Of a stretch of DNA of 64,000 nucleotides, positions 36,814 through 46,273 are shown in pieces. The notes under the pieces were generated by a model. It had not been told where the DNA came from. It was given only the letters and a program-made list of their open reading frames with translations, and searched no databases. How positions within the stretch are numbered: position 1 is the stretch's first letter; each line of letters opens with the position of its first letter. The translations under genes and the position numbers were made by a program. Source of the stretch: Streptococcus uberis (GTDB taxonomy: Bacteria > Bacillota > Bacilli > Lactobacillales > Streptococcaceae); the NCBI RefSeq assembly GCF_900475595.1, contig NZ_LS483397.1, positions 467,001-531,000 of the forward strand, in the 5' to 3' direction.

Positions 36814-37146
36814 TTATTGTGTAGGGAATCTATAAGCAAGAGTATCAACAATGAGGTCTGAATCTGATAGCTGGTATTGATTCTTAAGCATTTCTTTTAG
36901 TTCTTTTCCATTCAGATGTGATGTTACTGAATAACTATTATCAGAAGGATGAGAGATAATGCTGATGTTTTGCATCATATTTTTATTTTCTCTTAAATCA
37001 ATAGTAGGATTGTTTTTGAAGGTAATATGATAATTATGACCTCTTATTTGACTAGCAACTCGATTTCCTTTTGATGAAAGATGGACTATTAGCCATGTTA
37101 TCACTAAGAAGACAACTAGGGCTGCTATTTTTAGAAAAATACTCAT
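36814..37146 (-). CDS. Small membrane-anchored protein of unknown function
   Basis: A 110-residue protein with one amino-terminal helix (about 4-24, FLKIAALVVFLVITWLIVHL) and a basic soluble part that probably faces outside. I recognise no domain. It is transcribed alone on the minus strand from a perfect consensus promoter that is overlapped by a cre site, so it is likely strongly expressed when preferred sugars are absent. RBS AAAGGAAAGG. Confidence 0.7.
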   Translation of the reverse strand: MSIFLKIAALVVFLVITWLIVHLSSKGNRVASQIRGHNYHITFKNNPTIDLRENKNMMQNISIISHPSDNSYSVTSHLNGKELKEMLKNQYQLSDSDLIVDTLAYRFPTQ

Positions 37147-37177
37147 AGGATAACCTTTCCTTTAGTAGAATGACTAG

Positions 37178-37206
37178 ATTATACGCTTGTTTGAAAACGT
37201 TGTCAA
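37178..37206 (-). promoter_or_regulatory. Consensus promoter with overlapping cre site
   Basis: On the minus strand: -35 TTGACA (37206-37201), 17-base spacer, -10 TATAAT (37183-37178), both perfect. TGAAAACGTTGTCA at 37192-37205 fully matches the CcpA cre consensus TGWNANCGNTNWCA and covers the -35 and part of the spacer, the position expected for repression. Confidence 0.85.
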
Positions 37207-37299
37207 TGGATTGCTATCTTTTTTAGAGTGAGTGACTAAATAGTAGGAGAAACTTTAAATGCTTTATCTGGTTATCCTGTATTTGTAAGGACTGATTCA

Positions 37300-37308
37300 T
37301 GGTATAAT
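37300..37308 (+). promoter_or_regulatory. Extended -10 promoter of the DUF2829-SDR pair
   Basis: TGGTATAAT, 36 bases before the ATG at 37345. Confidence 0.55.
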
Positions 37309-37344
37309 GAAAAATAAGAATTGCAAAAGATAAAGGAGAAAAAT

Positions 37345-37581
37345 ATGACATTTGAAGAGATTTTACCAGGCTTGAAAGCCAAGAAAAAATATGTCAGAAC
37401 AGGTTGGGGTGGGGCTGAAAATTATGTGCAACTTTTTGATTCCATTGAGCAGAATGGTCAAGCTCTGGAAGTGACACCCTATTTTCTGATTAATGTGTCA
37501 GGCGAGGGAGAGGGGTTCTCTATGTGGTCACCAACACCATGTGATGTCTTGGCTGAAGATTGGGTTGAAGTCCATGACTAA
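37345..37581 (+). CDS. DUF2829 (Thoeris anti-defence Tad2-family) protein
   Basis: A 78-residue protein. MTFEEILPGLKAKKKYVRTG and the end MWSPTPCDVLAEDWVEV follow the DUF2829 pattern (amino-terminal ALxxLKxGKKVxRxGW, carboxyl WxPsxxDxLAxDW). Phage Tad2 proteins of this family bind and sequester the signal molecules of Thoeris immunity. Here the gene is chromosomal and not in an obvious prophage. Start at 37345 has AAGGAG seven bases upstream. Its stop overlaps the SDR gene start. A role in nucleotide-signal binding is an inference. Confidence 0.75.
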   Translation: MTFEEILPGLKAKKKYVRTGWGGAENYVQLFDSIEQNGQALEVTPYFLINVSGEGEGFSMWSPTPCDVLAEDWVEVHD

Positions 37582-38272
37582 AAAAGTTCTTGTGACTGGT
37601 GTTTCGTCAGGCATTGGTCGAGCTCAAGCAGAACATCTTTTAGCAAAAGGGTATCAGGTTTATGGTCTGGATATCAGTCTCAAACCGGAATTAAAAGGAG
37701 ACTTTCATTTTATGCGATTAGATTTGTCAGAAGATTTAAGTCCACTTTTTGATTGGCTACCCCAGGTTGATATTCTCCTTAATACAGCAGGTATCTTAGA
37801 CGCTTATAAACCTCTATTAGAAATGCGTCAAACTGATTTTGAAAAGCTCTTTGCGACAAATTTCTTTTCTGTGGTTAAGCTTACCCGTTTTTATTTGGAA
37901 AAAATGCTAGCGCAACAAAGCGGAATCATCATTAACATGTGCTCAATTGCTAGCTTTCAAGCGGGAGGTGGCGGAGCTGCCTACACAAGCTCAAAACATG
38001 CCCTGGCTGGCTTCACTCGACAATTAGCTTTGGATTATGCCAAAGCAGGCATACAAGTTTTCGGGATTGCCCCAGGAGCTGTCCAAACAGGCATGACCGC
38101 TAGCGACTTTATAGAAGGTGGCCTTGCCGATTGGGTTGCCGAGCAAACCCCAATCGGAAGATGGACACAAGCTGAAGAAATAGCTGACCTGACAGATTTT
38201 TTAGTCTCCGGTAAAGCAGCTTCCATGCAAGGTGAAATTGTTAAAATTGATGGTGGTTGGACTTTGAAATAG
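37574..38272 (+). CDS. Short-chain dehydrogenase/reductase
   Basis: A 232-residue classical SDR. The NAD(P)-binding motif is TGVSSGIG at residues 8-15, and the catalytic Ser, Tyr and Lys are in MCSIASF and the YTSSKHA stretch. It resembles 3-oxoacyl-ACP reductases, but many SDR substrates are possible. Start is the ATG at 37574, overlapping the stop of the DUF2829 gene by eight bases. A longer in-frame reading starts in the overlapped gene and is unlikely. Confidence 0.88.
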   Translation: MTKKVLVTGVSSGIGRAQAEHLLAKGYQVYGLDISLKPELKGDFHFMRLDLSEDLSPLFDWLPQVDILLNTAGILDAYKPLLEMRQTDFEKLFATNFFSVVKLTRFYLEKMLAQQSGIIINMCSIASFQAGGGGAAYTSSKHALAGFTRQLALDYAKAGIQVFGIAPGAVQTGMTASDFIEGGLADWVAEQTPIGRWTQAEEIADLTDFLVSGKAASMQGEIVKIDGGWTLK

Positions 38273-38368
38273 GTTTCTGATTTCCCTTATGAGGAAATTA
38301 GGAATTATATTTTAAGGTAGAATTACTCTAAATAAGGAATTAAGTTCAAAAATAAGGAGAAAGATGAC

Positions 38369-39331
38369 ATGAAATTAACAGTAGTTGGAACAGGAAAAAT
38401 CGTAGAAGAAGCCTTACCAATCATTACAGCCACAAATGGCATACAAGTCCAAGCCTTGGTTTCAACGCCTCGCAGTCAGGAAAAAGCCAAAGCTTTGGCT
38501 GACCACTATCAGATTCAAGATCTTTATACTGATTTAGAGGAGGCCTTAACTAATCCTAATACAGATACAGTTTATGTTGCTACGCCTAATCATTTGCACT
38601 ATGAGATGACCAAGGCAGCTCTTTTAGCAGGTAAACATGTCATTTGTGAGAAACCATTCACCTTGAAGGAAGCTCAAGCACAAGAATTGGCAGAGATTGC
38701 TAAAAGGAAACAATTAATTCTACTAGAGGCTATTACCAATCTCTATTTAGAGAATTTTGCTGTCTTAAAAGAAGAATTAGCCAATTTGGGGGATATTAAG
38801 ATTGTTGACTGTAACTATTCTCAATATTCGTCTCGCTATGATGCTTTCAAAGAGGGTGTGATTGCGCCAGCTTTTGACCCGGAAAAGGGAGGAGGGGCTC
38901 TTAGAGACCTTAATATCTATAATATTCATTTGGTGGTTGCTTTATTTGGTCTGCCGAAAACGGTCAATTATTTGCCAAATATGGAACGAGGAGTTGATAC
39001 GTCAGGTATTCTACTTATGGATTATCTTGATTTCAAAGTGGTTTGTATTGCTGCCAAAGATTGTAGTGCAGAAGTTCGAACAACTATTCAGGGAAATCGA
39101 GGGTCATTAATTGTCGCTGGGGAAAGCAATACTTTGCCACAAGTTCAGGTAACGGAAAATGGTATCGAACCAAGAGTCATTAACAAAAACGGTTCGGAAC
39201 ATCGGATGGCAGCAGAGTTTAGAGTCTTTCAAGCCATTATTGATGAACGAGATTTTGAGCGTGCTCAAGAAGCATTGGACCATAGTTTGAAGGTTATGAA
39301 GGTACTTGATTTGGCCAGCCAAGGATTGTAA
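38369..39331 (+). CDS. Gfo/Idh/MocA-family oxidoreductase
   Basis: A 320-residue NAD(P)-dependent oxidoreductase. The Rossmann start is MKLTVVGTGKIVEEALPII, and the family motif GKHVICEKPFTLKEAQAQ includes the catalytic-site lysine of EKP near residue 95. The carboxyl half is the GFO_IDH_MocA alpha/beta domain. Substrate, probably a sugar or inositol derivative, is not evident. RBS AAGGAGAAAG. It may be co-transcribed with the SDR gene 96 bases upstream. Confidence 0.85.
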   Translation: MKLTVVGTGKIVEEALPIITATNGIQVQALVSTPRSQEKAKALADHYQIQDLYTDLEEALTNPNTDTVYVATPNHLHYEMTKAALLAGKHVICEKPFTLKEAQAQELAEIAKRKQLILLEAITNLYLENFAVLKEELANLGDIKIVDCNYSQYSSRYDAFKEGVIAPAFDPEKGGGALRDLNIYNIHLVVALFGLPKTVNYLPNMERGVDTSGILLMDYLDFKVVCIAAKDCSAEVRTTIQGNRGSLIVAGESNTLPQVQVTENGIEPRVINKNGSEHRMAAEFRVFQAIIDERDFERAQEALDHSLKVMKVLDLASQGL

Positions 39332-39339
39332 CTCATATG

Positions 39340-39361
39340 AAAAAGCGAGCTGAGCTTTTTA
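39340..39361 (+). terminator. Terminator before glmU
   Basis: AAAAGC / GCTTTT stem with loop GAGCTGA. Short; moderate support. Confidence 0.5.
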
Positions 39362-39419
39362 GGGAAAGGATTTCTTTAAAAAGTCAGCTTTTCATTTTTC
39401 TGCAAAAAGCCTATTTCTA

Positions 39420-39428
39420 TGCTATAAT
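39420..39428 (+). promoter_or_regulatory. glmU promoter (extended -10)
   Basis: TGCTATAAT, 33 bases before the glmU ATG. Confidence 0.6.
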
Positions 39429-39443
39429 AGTAAGGAATTTTAA

Positions 39444-40838
<1,395 letters not shown>

Positions 40839-40858
40839 GAAACAACTAGGAGTAGGAT

Positions 40859-41416
40859 ATGGATTTTGAGGAAGTCACTTTAAAAAGAAAAGACATTTAT
40901 AAGGGAACTATTTTTGATGTCGTTGTTGATGATGTTCAATTACCGAACAATCTTGGGACCTCTAAAAGAGAACTCGTTTTACATCGAGGAGCAGTATCCA
41001 TTTTAGCTGTAACCCCAGAAAATAAACTGGTTATTGTTAAACAATATCGAAAAGCTATTGAAGGTGTATCATTCGAAATTCCTGCTGGAAAACTTGAAAT
41101 GGGTGAAAATGGGTCAGAGCTTGAGGCTGCTAAACGAGAATTAGAGGAAGAAACAGGTTATTCGGGTGATTTAGAACTCATCTATGAATTCTACACAGCT
41201 ATTGGTTTTTGTAATGAAAAAATAAAGCTCTACTTAGCGACACAATTAAAAAAAGTAGAGAATCCAAGACCACAAGATGATGATGAGGTCTTAGAAATAT
41301 ATGAATTGTCTTATCAAGAATGTCTGGACTTGATTGAAACAGGCGAAATCTGTGATGCGAAAACCATAATAGCCATTCAATATTTTGGACAGCAGTATGG
41401 AGGTGATTTAGGATGA
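40859..41416 (+). CDS. nudF: Nudix ADP-ribose pyrophosphatase
   Basis: A 185-residue Nudix hydrolase. The Nudix box GX5EX7REUXEEXGU is met by GENGSELEAAKRELEEETGY at about residues 82-101. FEIPAGKLE just before it is typical of the ADP-ribose pyrophosphatase branch. RBS AGGAGTAGGAT. It lies 20 bases after glmU, and its TGA overlaps the next ATG (ATGA). Confidence 0.9.
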   Translation: MDFEEVTLKRKDIYKGTIFDVVVDDVQLPNNLGTSKRELVLHRGAVSILAVTPENKLVIVKQYRKAIEGVSFEIPAGKLEMGENGSELEAAKRELEEETGYSGDLELIYEFYTAIGFCNEKIKLYLATQLKKVENPRPQDDDEVLEIYELSYQECLDLIETGEICDAKTIIAIQYFGQQYGGDLG

Positions 41417-41673
41417 GAAAAGCCTTATTAACGGATGACATTATTGAGAAAGCTAAGCGCGGTGATGTCATTGAGGATGATTTTGATGTTGATTCTGAGA
41501 CAAAAATCATGACTTTTTCTGATGACCGTGATGATTCCCATTCAAATAGAATTTATAAAAGTCGCAGAATAGAAAATGCTAAAAGAAATCAATTTCAGTC
41601 TAAGCTAAATCTCTTACTGATTGCTTTGGTATTGTTGATTGCTTTATTAATCTATGCTGTTTTCAACCTCTAA
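41413..41673 (+). CDS. Small tail-anchored membrane protein of unknown function
   Basis: An 86-residue protein with an acidic amino-terminal half and one carboxyl-terminal membrane helix (about 66-85, LLLIALVLLIALLIYAVF). It has no recognised domain. The gene is wedged between nudF (four-base overlap) and mtnN (15-base gap) and is clearly translated in that operon. Similar small genes occupy this place in other streptococci. Confidence 0.78.
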   Translation: MRKALLTDDIIEKAKRGDVIEDDFDVDSETKIMTFSDDRDDSHSNRIYKSRRIENAKRNQFQSKLNLLLIALVLLIALLIYAVFNL

Positions 41674-41688
41674 AGGAAGGTAAATAGA

Positions 41689-42381
41689 ATGAAAATTGGT
41701 ATTATTGCCGCCATGGAAGAAGAACTTCGCCATCTTGTCGATCAATTAGAGGATCGGCATGAAGAAATCGTCATGTCTAATCGTTACCATTTAGGTAAAA
41801 TAGCTGGACACGATTTGGTCTTGGTTCAATCAGGTGTTGGTAAAGTCATGTCAGCCTTGACAGTTGCTATTTTAGTGGAAACTTTTAAAGTAGATGCTCT
41901 TATCAACACAGGATCAGCTGGCGCGGTTGCTTCCCATCTCCAAATTGGTGATGTCGTGGTTGCAGATCGATTGGTTTACCACGATGTCGATTTAACAGCC
42001 TTTGGCTATGATTATGGTCAGATGTCAATGCAACCCCTTTATTTTCAGGCAGACACTAACTTTGTAGAAACTTTTGAAGAAGTTCTAAAAAAAGAAAAGA
42101 GTCGACACGCCATCGGCCTCATTGCGACAGGGGATTCCTTTGTTGCAGGGCAAGATAAAATTGACGCCATTAAAAATCACTTTTCAGATGTTCTTGCTGT
42201 CGAAATGGAAGGTGCTGCTATTGCACAGGCAGCTTTGGCAACTGGCAAACCATTCATAGTCGTTCGTGCCATGAGTGATACGGCAGCACATGATGCCAAT
42301 ATTACCTTTGATCAGTTTATTCAAGAAGCTGGTCAAAAATCAGCAGAGACATTGATAAGATTTTTAGAACAGTTAACTTAA
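41689..42381 (+). CDS. mtnN: 5'-methylthioadenosine/S-adenosylhomocysteine nucleosidase
   Basis: A 230-residue nucleosidase (Pfs). MKIGIIAAMEEEL at the start, VNTGSAGA-like INTGSAGAVASHL at about 73-85, and the purine-binding/catalytic region AVEMEGAAIAQ plus VVRAMSDTA are intact. It recycles MTA and SAH and feeds S-ribosylhomocysteine to LuxS for AI-2. RBS AAAGGAAGG. It is the last gene of the glmU operon. Confidence 0.95.
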   Translation: MKIGIIAAMEEELRHLVDQLEDRHEEIVMSNRYHLGKIAGHDLVLVQSGVGKVMSALTVAILVETFKVDALINTGSAGAVASHLQIGDVVVADRLVYHDVDLTAFGYDYGQMSMQPLYFQADTNFVETFEEVLKKEKSRHAIGLIATGDSFVAGQDKIDAIKNHFSDVLAVEMEGAAIAQAALATGKPFIVVRAMSDTAAHDANITFDQFIQEAGQKSAETLIRFLEQLT

Positions 42382-42419
42382 AAAAAGATTGGACTTTGAT
42401 CCAATCTTTTTTAAGTTAT
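42376..42419. terminator. Bidirectional terminator between mtnN and mtsR
   Basis: A long AACTTAAAAAA..GATTGGA / TCCAATC..TTTTTTAAGTT stem with loop CTTTGA; both convergent stop codons lie in or beside it. Confidence 0.85.
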
Positions 42420-43063
42420 TGAGGACTGACAAACAATTGTTTGGCAATGTGTTCAGGGATAATCAATTGTTTATCGTCGAAAGAGATAGTGTAGGTTTTA
42501 GCATAGCTATCGATTTGTTCAAGTTGAAAAAGTGTGTTTAGGGTAAACTGGTGCTGTTCCAAATAATTTAGCAAATCAAATTGATCTTGTACCCTTGTTA
42601 AACGATAACCTCCACATTTTTCCATTTGATAAAGCGTCAAATGATTAATTTCTTTTAAAGCCTGTCCTTTTCGGGGGATTGTGCCACCATGGGGACAAAA
42701 TTCTGGAAATCCAAGCATTTGGTCAAGTCGATCGATGAAGGTTTCTGAAACGGTATGTTCTAAAATTTCAGCTTCTTGGTGAACTTCCTGAGAACTATAA
42801 CCCAATTGATGAATTAAAAAGACTTCAATCAAACGGTGTTTACGGTAAAGGTTAGCGACCAAATCAACCCCTTTTTCTGTTAAAAAATAGCCTTTTTGTG
42901 AATCTTTAACAATCCAATCCTGAGCAATCATTTTTTTGATCATTTCTGAGACTGCAGGTGGAGAAACTTGCATCTTCTCAGCAATTTGTTTATTTGATAT
43001 TTTTTTCTTTTCCTGACCAATTTCATAAATACACTTCAGGTAATCTTCTTTGTTAGGCGTCAT
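42416..43063 (-). CDS. mtsR: DtxR-family metalloregulator MtsR
   Basis: A 215-residue metal-dependent repressor of the DtxR/MntR family. A winged helix lies at about 1-65 (NKQIAEKMQVSPPAVSEMIK); a dimerisation/metal-binding domain with HRLIEVFLI and EILEHTVSE follows, and the carboxyl FeoA/SH3-like part completes the long form seen in MtsR/ScaR/SloR. It is divergent from mtsABC and is expected to repress it when Mn or Fe is plentiful, through the inverted repeat at 43154. Confidence 0.92.
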   Translation of the reverse strand: MTPNKEDYLKCIYEIGQEKKKISNKQIAEKMQVSPPAVSEMIKKMIAQDWIVKDSQKGYFLTEKGVDLVANLYRKHRLIEVFLIHQLGYSSQEVHQEAEILEHTVSETFIDRLDQMLGFPEFCPHGGTIPRKGQALKEINHLTLYQMEKCGGYRLTRVQDQFDLLNYLEQHQFTLNTLFQLEQIDSYAKTYTISFDDKQLIIPEHIAKQLFVSPQ

Positions 43064-43123
43064 AATAATCTTGCCTTTCTCTTATTTATAATCATTATTA
43101 TAACAAAAAAATTGAAAAAAATC

Positions 43124-43189
43124 TTGACAAAAAGAAAGTTGTAATATATCCTAATTATATAATTAACCATACTTAATTAATTATATAAT
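43124..43189 (+). promoter_or_regulatory. mtsA promoter and MtsR-type operator
   Basis: -35 TTGACA (43124-43129), 17-base spacer, -10 TATCCT (43147-43152). Two bases later a perfect 13-bp inverted repeat, ATTATATAATTAA (43154-43166) and TTAATTATATAAT (43177-43189), spans the expected transcription start. It is the obvious target for the divergent MtsR. Confidence 0.8.
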
Positions 43190-43208
43190 ATAAATTAAGG
43201 AGAATTGA

Positions 43209-44141
43209 ATGAAGAAGAAGTTATCGTTAGCAATCATGGCTTTTTTAGGTCTTCTAATGCTTGGAGCCTGTTCAGTAGGAAATGGTAGAAAAGCAACAGA
43301 TGGCAAGTTGCAAGTAGTTGTAACTAATTCTATCATTGCTGATATGACTAAAAATATTGCAAAAGATAAAATTGATTTGCATAGTATCGTTCCTATAGGT
43401 CAGGACCCTCATGAATATGAACCGCTACCTGAGGATGTTCAAAAAACCAGTTCAGCTGATCTTATTTTTTACAACGGTATTAACTTAGAAGATGGTGGTC
43501 AAGCTTGGTTTACCAAATTAGTTAAAAATGCTGAAAAGAAGAAAAATAAAGATTATTTTGCTGTCAGTGATGGTGTTGATGTTATTTATCTTGAAGGTCA
43601 AAATGAAAAAGGAAAAGAAGACCCACATGCTTGGCTTAACTTAGAAAATGGCATGATTTATGCTAAAAACATTGCAAAACAATTGAAGGTAAAAGATCCT
43701 AAAAACAAAGATTATTATCAAAAAAATCTAGATCAGTATCTAGCAAAACTTGAAAAACTAGATCAAGAAGCTAAATCTAAATTCAACAAAATACCTGAAG
43801 CTAAAAAGTTAATTGTTACTAGTGAAGGCTGTTTCAAATACTTTTCAAAAGCCTATGGCGTTCCTTCAGCATATATATGGGAAATCAATACGGAAGAAGA
43901 AGGAACACCGGATCAAATTTCAAGTTTATTAGCTACCTTGAAAACCAAAAAACCTTCAGCACTTTTTGTTGAATCAAGTGTTGATAACCGTCCAATGAAA
44001 TCTGTATCAAAAGACAGTGGTATCCCAATTTATTCTGAGATTTTCACCGATTCTATTGCAAAGAAAGGAAAAAACGGCGACAGTTATTATGCAATGATGA
44101 AATGGAATTTAGATAAAATTTCTGAAGGTCTTGCGAAGTAA
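43209..44141 (+). CDS. mtsA: Manganese/iron-binding lipoprotein (MtsA / MtuA)
   Basis: A 310-residue cluster A-I metal-binding lipoprotein. Lipobox cysteine is Cys21 (LMLGAC). The four metal ligands, His68, His140, Glu206 and Asp281, fall at the same positions as in S. pyogenes MtsA. It binds Mn(II) or Fe(II) outside the cell for MtsBC. The S. uberis homologue, MtuA, is reported to be needed for growth in milk. RBS AAGGAG. An intergenic hairpin follows, likely lowering mtsBC expression relative to mtsA. Confidence 0.95.
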   Translation: MKKKLSLAIMAFLGLLMLGACSVGNGRKATDGKLQVVVTNSIIADMTKNIAKDKIDLHSIVPIGQDPHEYEPLPEDVQKTSSADLIFYNGINLEDGGQAWFTKLVKNAEKKKNKDYFAVSDGVDVIYLEGQNEKGKEDPHAWLNLENGMIYAKNIAKQLKVKDPKNKDYYQKNLDQYLAKLEKLDQEAKSKFNKIPEAKKLIVTSEGCFKYFSKAYGVPSAYIWEINTEEEGTPDQISSLLATLKTKKPSALFVESSVDNRPMKSVSKDSGIPIYSEIFTDSIAKKGKNGDSYYAMMKWNLDKISEGLAK

Positions 44142-44143
44142 TA

Positions 44144-44189
44144 AAATAAAGCACAATATCACATTTTTGATTTGTGCTTTATTTATTTT
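44144..44189 (+). terminator. Attenuating hairpin between mtsA and mtsB
   Basis: AAATAAAGCACAA / TTTGTGCTTTATTT stem with a loop of about 16 bases and T-rich downstream side; mtsB starts 12 bases later. It is likely a partial terminator or a 3'-end stabiliser within the operon. Confidence 0.65.
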
Positions 44190-44200
44190 AAGGGGGGAAT

Positions 44201-44923
44201 ATGATTACTACGGAAAATTTAACAGTTACTTATGACAATCAAAAAGAAATATTGCATCAAATAAATATAAATATTGAAAGTCCTGGTATTTATGGCATTC
44301 TTGGTCCAAATGGTGCTGGTAAATCAACATTTATGAAGGCTCTTTTAAATCTTATACATTATGATGGTAAAGTGCAAATCGGAAAAAGTATGAAATCTTT
44401 ACTGAAACACCAAGTGGCTTATGTAGAACAACGGAGCAATATTGATTTAAACTTTCCAATAACGGTGAGGGAATGTGTCTCTTTGGGAACATTTTCCGAT
44501 TTAAGGATTGGCCAAAAAGTGAAGAAAAAACAATATGACAAGGTTGACTTTTATTTGGATAAAGTTGGTCTGACGGATTATGCTAATCATCCAATCAAAG
44601 CTTTGTCTGGTGGTCAATTTCAAAGAATGTTAGTTGCAAGGTGTTTAGTTCAAGAACGTGATTATATATTTTTAGATGAACCTTTTGTCGGCATTGATTC
44701 AGTCAGTGAATCTATAATTGTAAATCTTTTAAAAGAACTTAAGGAAAAGGGAAAGACAATCTTAGTGGTTCATCATGATTTAAGTAAAGTCGAAAATTAT
44801 TTTGATCAGATTATCTTACTAAATCGAAAATTGATTGCTTTTGGAGAAGTTTCACAAACTTTTACTGTTTCGAATTTAGCCCAAACATATGGTGATCAGT
44901 TGATTTTTTGTGGAAAGGAGTAA
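44201..44923 (+). CDS. mtsB: Manganese/iron ABC importer ATPase
   Basis: A 240-residue ABC ATPase. Walker A GPNGAGKST is at about 36-44, signature LSGGQFQRM, Walker B YIFLDEPFVGID, and switch histidine in VVHHDLSK. It powers metal import with MtsA and MtsC. RBS AAGGGGGG. It ends three bases before mtsC. Confidence 0.93.
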   Translation: MITTENLTVTYDNQKEILHQININIESPGIYGILGPNGAGKSTFMKALLNLIHYDGKVQIGKSMKSLLKHQVAYVEQRSNIDLNFPITVRECVSLGTFSDLRIGQKVKKKQYDKVDFYLDKVGLTDYANHPIKALSGGQFQRMLVARCLVQERDYIFLDEPFVGIDSVSESIIVNLLKELKEKGKTILVVHHDLSKVENYFDQIILLNRKLIAFGEVSQTFTVSNLAQTYGDQLIFCGKE

Positions 44924-44926
44924 GTT

Positions 44927-45766
44927 TTGTTTAAATTTTTTGAAGCTTTAATGACCTATCACTTTTTACAAAATGCTTTGGTCACAGCCCTAGTCATAGG
45001 AATTGTTTCAGGTGCAGTTGGTTGTTTTATTATTTTAAGATCTATGTCACTTATGGGGGATGCCATCTCACATGCTGTTCTTCCAGGAGTAGCCTTATCC
45101 TTTATTCTCGGTATTAATTTCTTTATTGGGGCAATTGTTTTTGGCTTATTGTCTTCTTTATTGATTACCTTTATTAAAGAAAATAGTGTCATCAAAGGGG
45201 ATACAGCAATAGGGATTACCTTCAGTTCTTTTTTAGCCCTTGGTGTTATTTTAATAGGAGTAGCTAATAGTTCAACAGATTTATTTCATATCTTATTTGG
45301 AAATATTTTAGCTGTTCAAGACAGTGATAAATGGTTAACCATAATAGTCTCAGCCACAGTATTGGCTTTGATAGTTTTATTTTTTAAAGAATTGTTGTTA
45401 ACTTCATTTGATTCCGTTCTAGCAAAATCTATGGGCTATAATGTTGGTTTTTACCATTATTTGCTGATGGTGTTATTAACCTTAGTAGCAGTTACCGCTA
45501 TGCAGAGTGTCGGAACAATTTTGATAGTAGCTATGCTTATTACTCCAGCAGCGACAGCTTATCTCTATACTAATAGTCTAAAACATATGATTTATTTGTC
45601 TTCAGGATTAGGAGCTCTTGCTTCATTATTAGGACTTTATCTAGGCTATACCTTTAACATAGCAGCTGGTTCAAGTATTGTCTTAACATCAGCTTTAATC
45701 TTTGCGGTTAGTTTTTTCATTTCACCCAAACAAAACATCCTCAAGCGAAACACTAAAAAGATTTGA
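44927..45766 (+). CDS. mtsC: Manganese/iron ABC importer permease
   Basis: A 279-residue ABC-3 family permease with about eight helices. ALVTALVIGIVSGAVGCFII and SLMGDAISHAVLPGVALSF are family signatures, with TAMQSVGTILIVAMLITPAA near 195. It forms the homodimeric channel. The start codon at 44927 is TTG, with AAAGGAG eight bases before it; the following residues are FKFFEALMTYHFL. It is the last gene of mtsABC. Confidence 0.9.
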   Translation: MFKFFEALMTYHFLQNALVTALVIGIVSGAVGCFIILRSMSLMGDAISHAVLPGVALSFILGINFFIGAIVFGLLSSLLITFIKENSVIKGDTAIGITFSSFLALGVILIGVANSSTDLFHILFGNILAVQDSDKWLTIIVSATVLALIVLFFKELLLTSFDSVLAKSMGYNVGFYHYLLMVLLTLVAVTAMQSVGTILIVAMLITPAATAYLYTNSLKHMIYLSSGLGALASLLGLYLGYTFNIAAGSSIVLTSALIFAVSFFISPKQNILKRNTKKI

Positions 45767-45839
45767 CTTGTATCCTAACAGTTAGACAAACAATAATAAA
45801 TGGGGTGGATTTAGTATGATAAAGTGGATGTGAAAATTA

Positions 45840-46137
45840 GTGAAAACGAGAGAAATCTAATGCTAAGACTAGTATTTGATATCACATGTCAAATATCTCT
45901 TGTTAAACGCATTATCGAGGAAGAAGCAGTCTGTAAAATGGTTTGTCCAATCTTAAGGATTCATCCAAAACTCTATATAGTTGGTTTTTAGAATACGAAA
46001 AATAAGAAGAAAGAGCGTTTCCAGAAAATGGGACGCTCTTTGACATATCTAGTAGTCAATTAAAAACTCAAAAAGAGCTTGTCAATGATGCACATTTAGC
46101 ATCTATTGAACAAGCCCAGATTAAACTTTTTAAATGA
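45840..46137 (+). pseudogene. IS3-like transposase OrfA remnant
   Basis: Fragments in shifted frames recall an IS3-family helix-turn-helix OrfA. One frame reads SLVKRIIEEEAVCKMV; another reads KTLYSWFLEYEK, a stop, then EERAFPENGTLFDISSSQLK and QKELVNDAHLASIEQAQIKL. At least one frameshift and one in-frame stop are present, and no OrfB or terminal inverted repeats are recognisable. It fills most of the 500-base gap between mtsC and slrA. Confidence 0.55.
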
Positions 46138-46273
46138 TATTGAAATCTAAAACCAAAAGTCCTCAGTAAGCAATTGATTTGTAATCATCAATAGAGATTG
46201 AAAGAAGTCTATTGTATTAACTTTTATGACTAGCTTTTCTTTACGAGACCCTAAATACAATCATTTTATCCTT

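Noticed and set aside
37345..37581. Evidence for a Thoeris defence system beside the Tad2-family gene
   Set aside because: No ThsA or ThsB (SIR2/TIR) genes are present in the window.
38035..38226. Short antisense frame in the SDR gene
   Set aside because: Shadow frame with no start signals.
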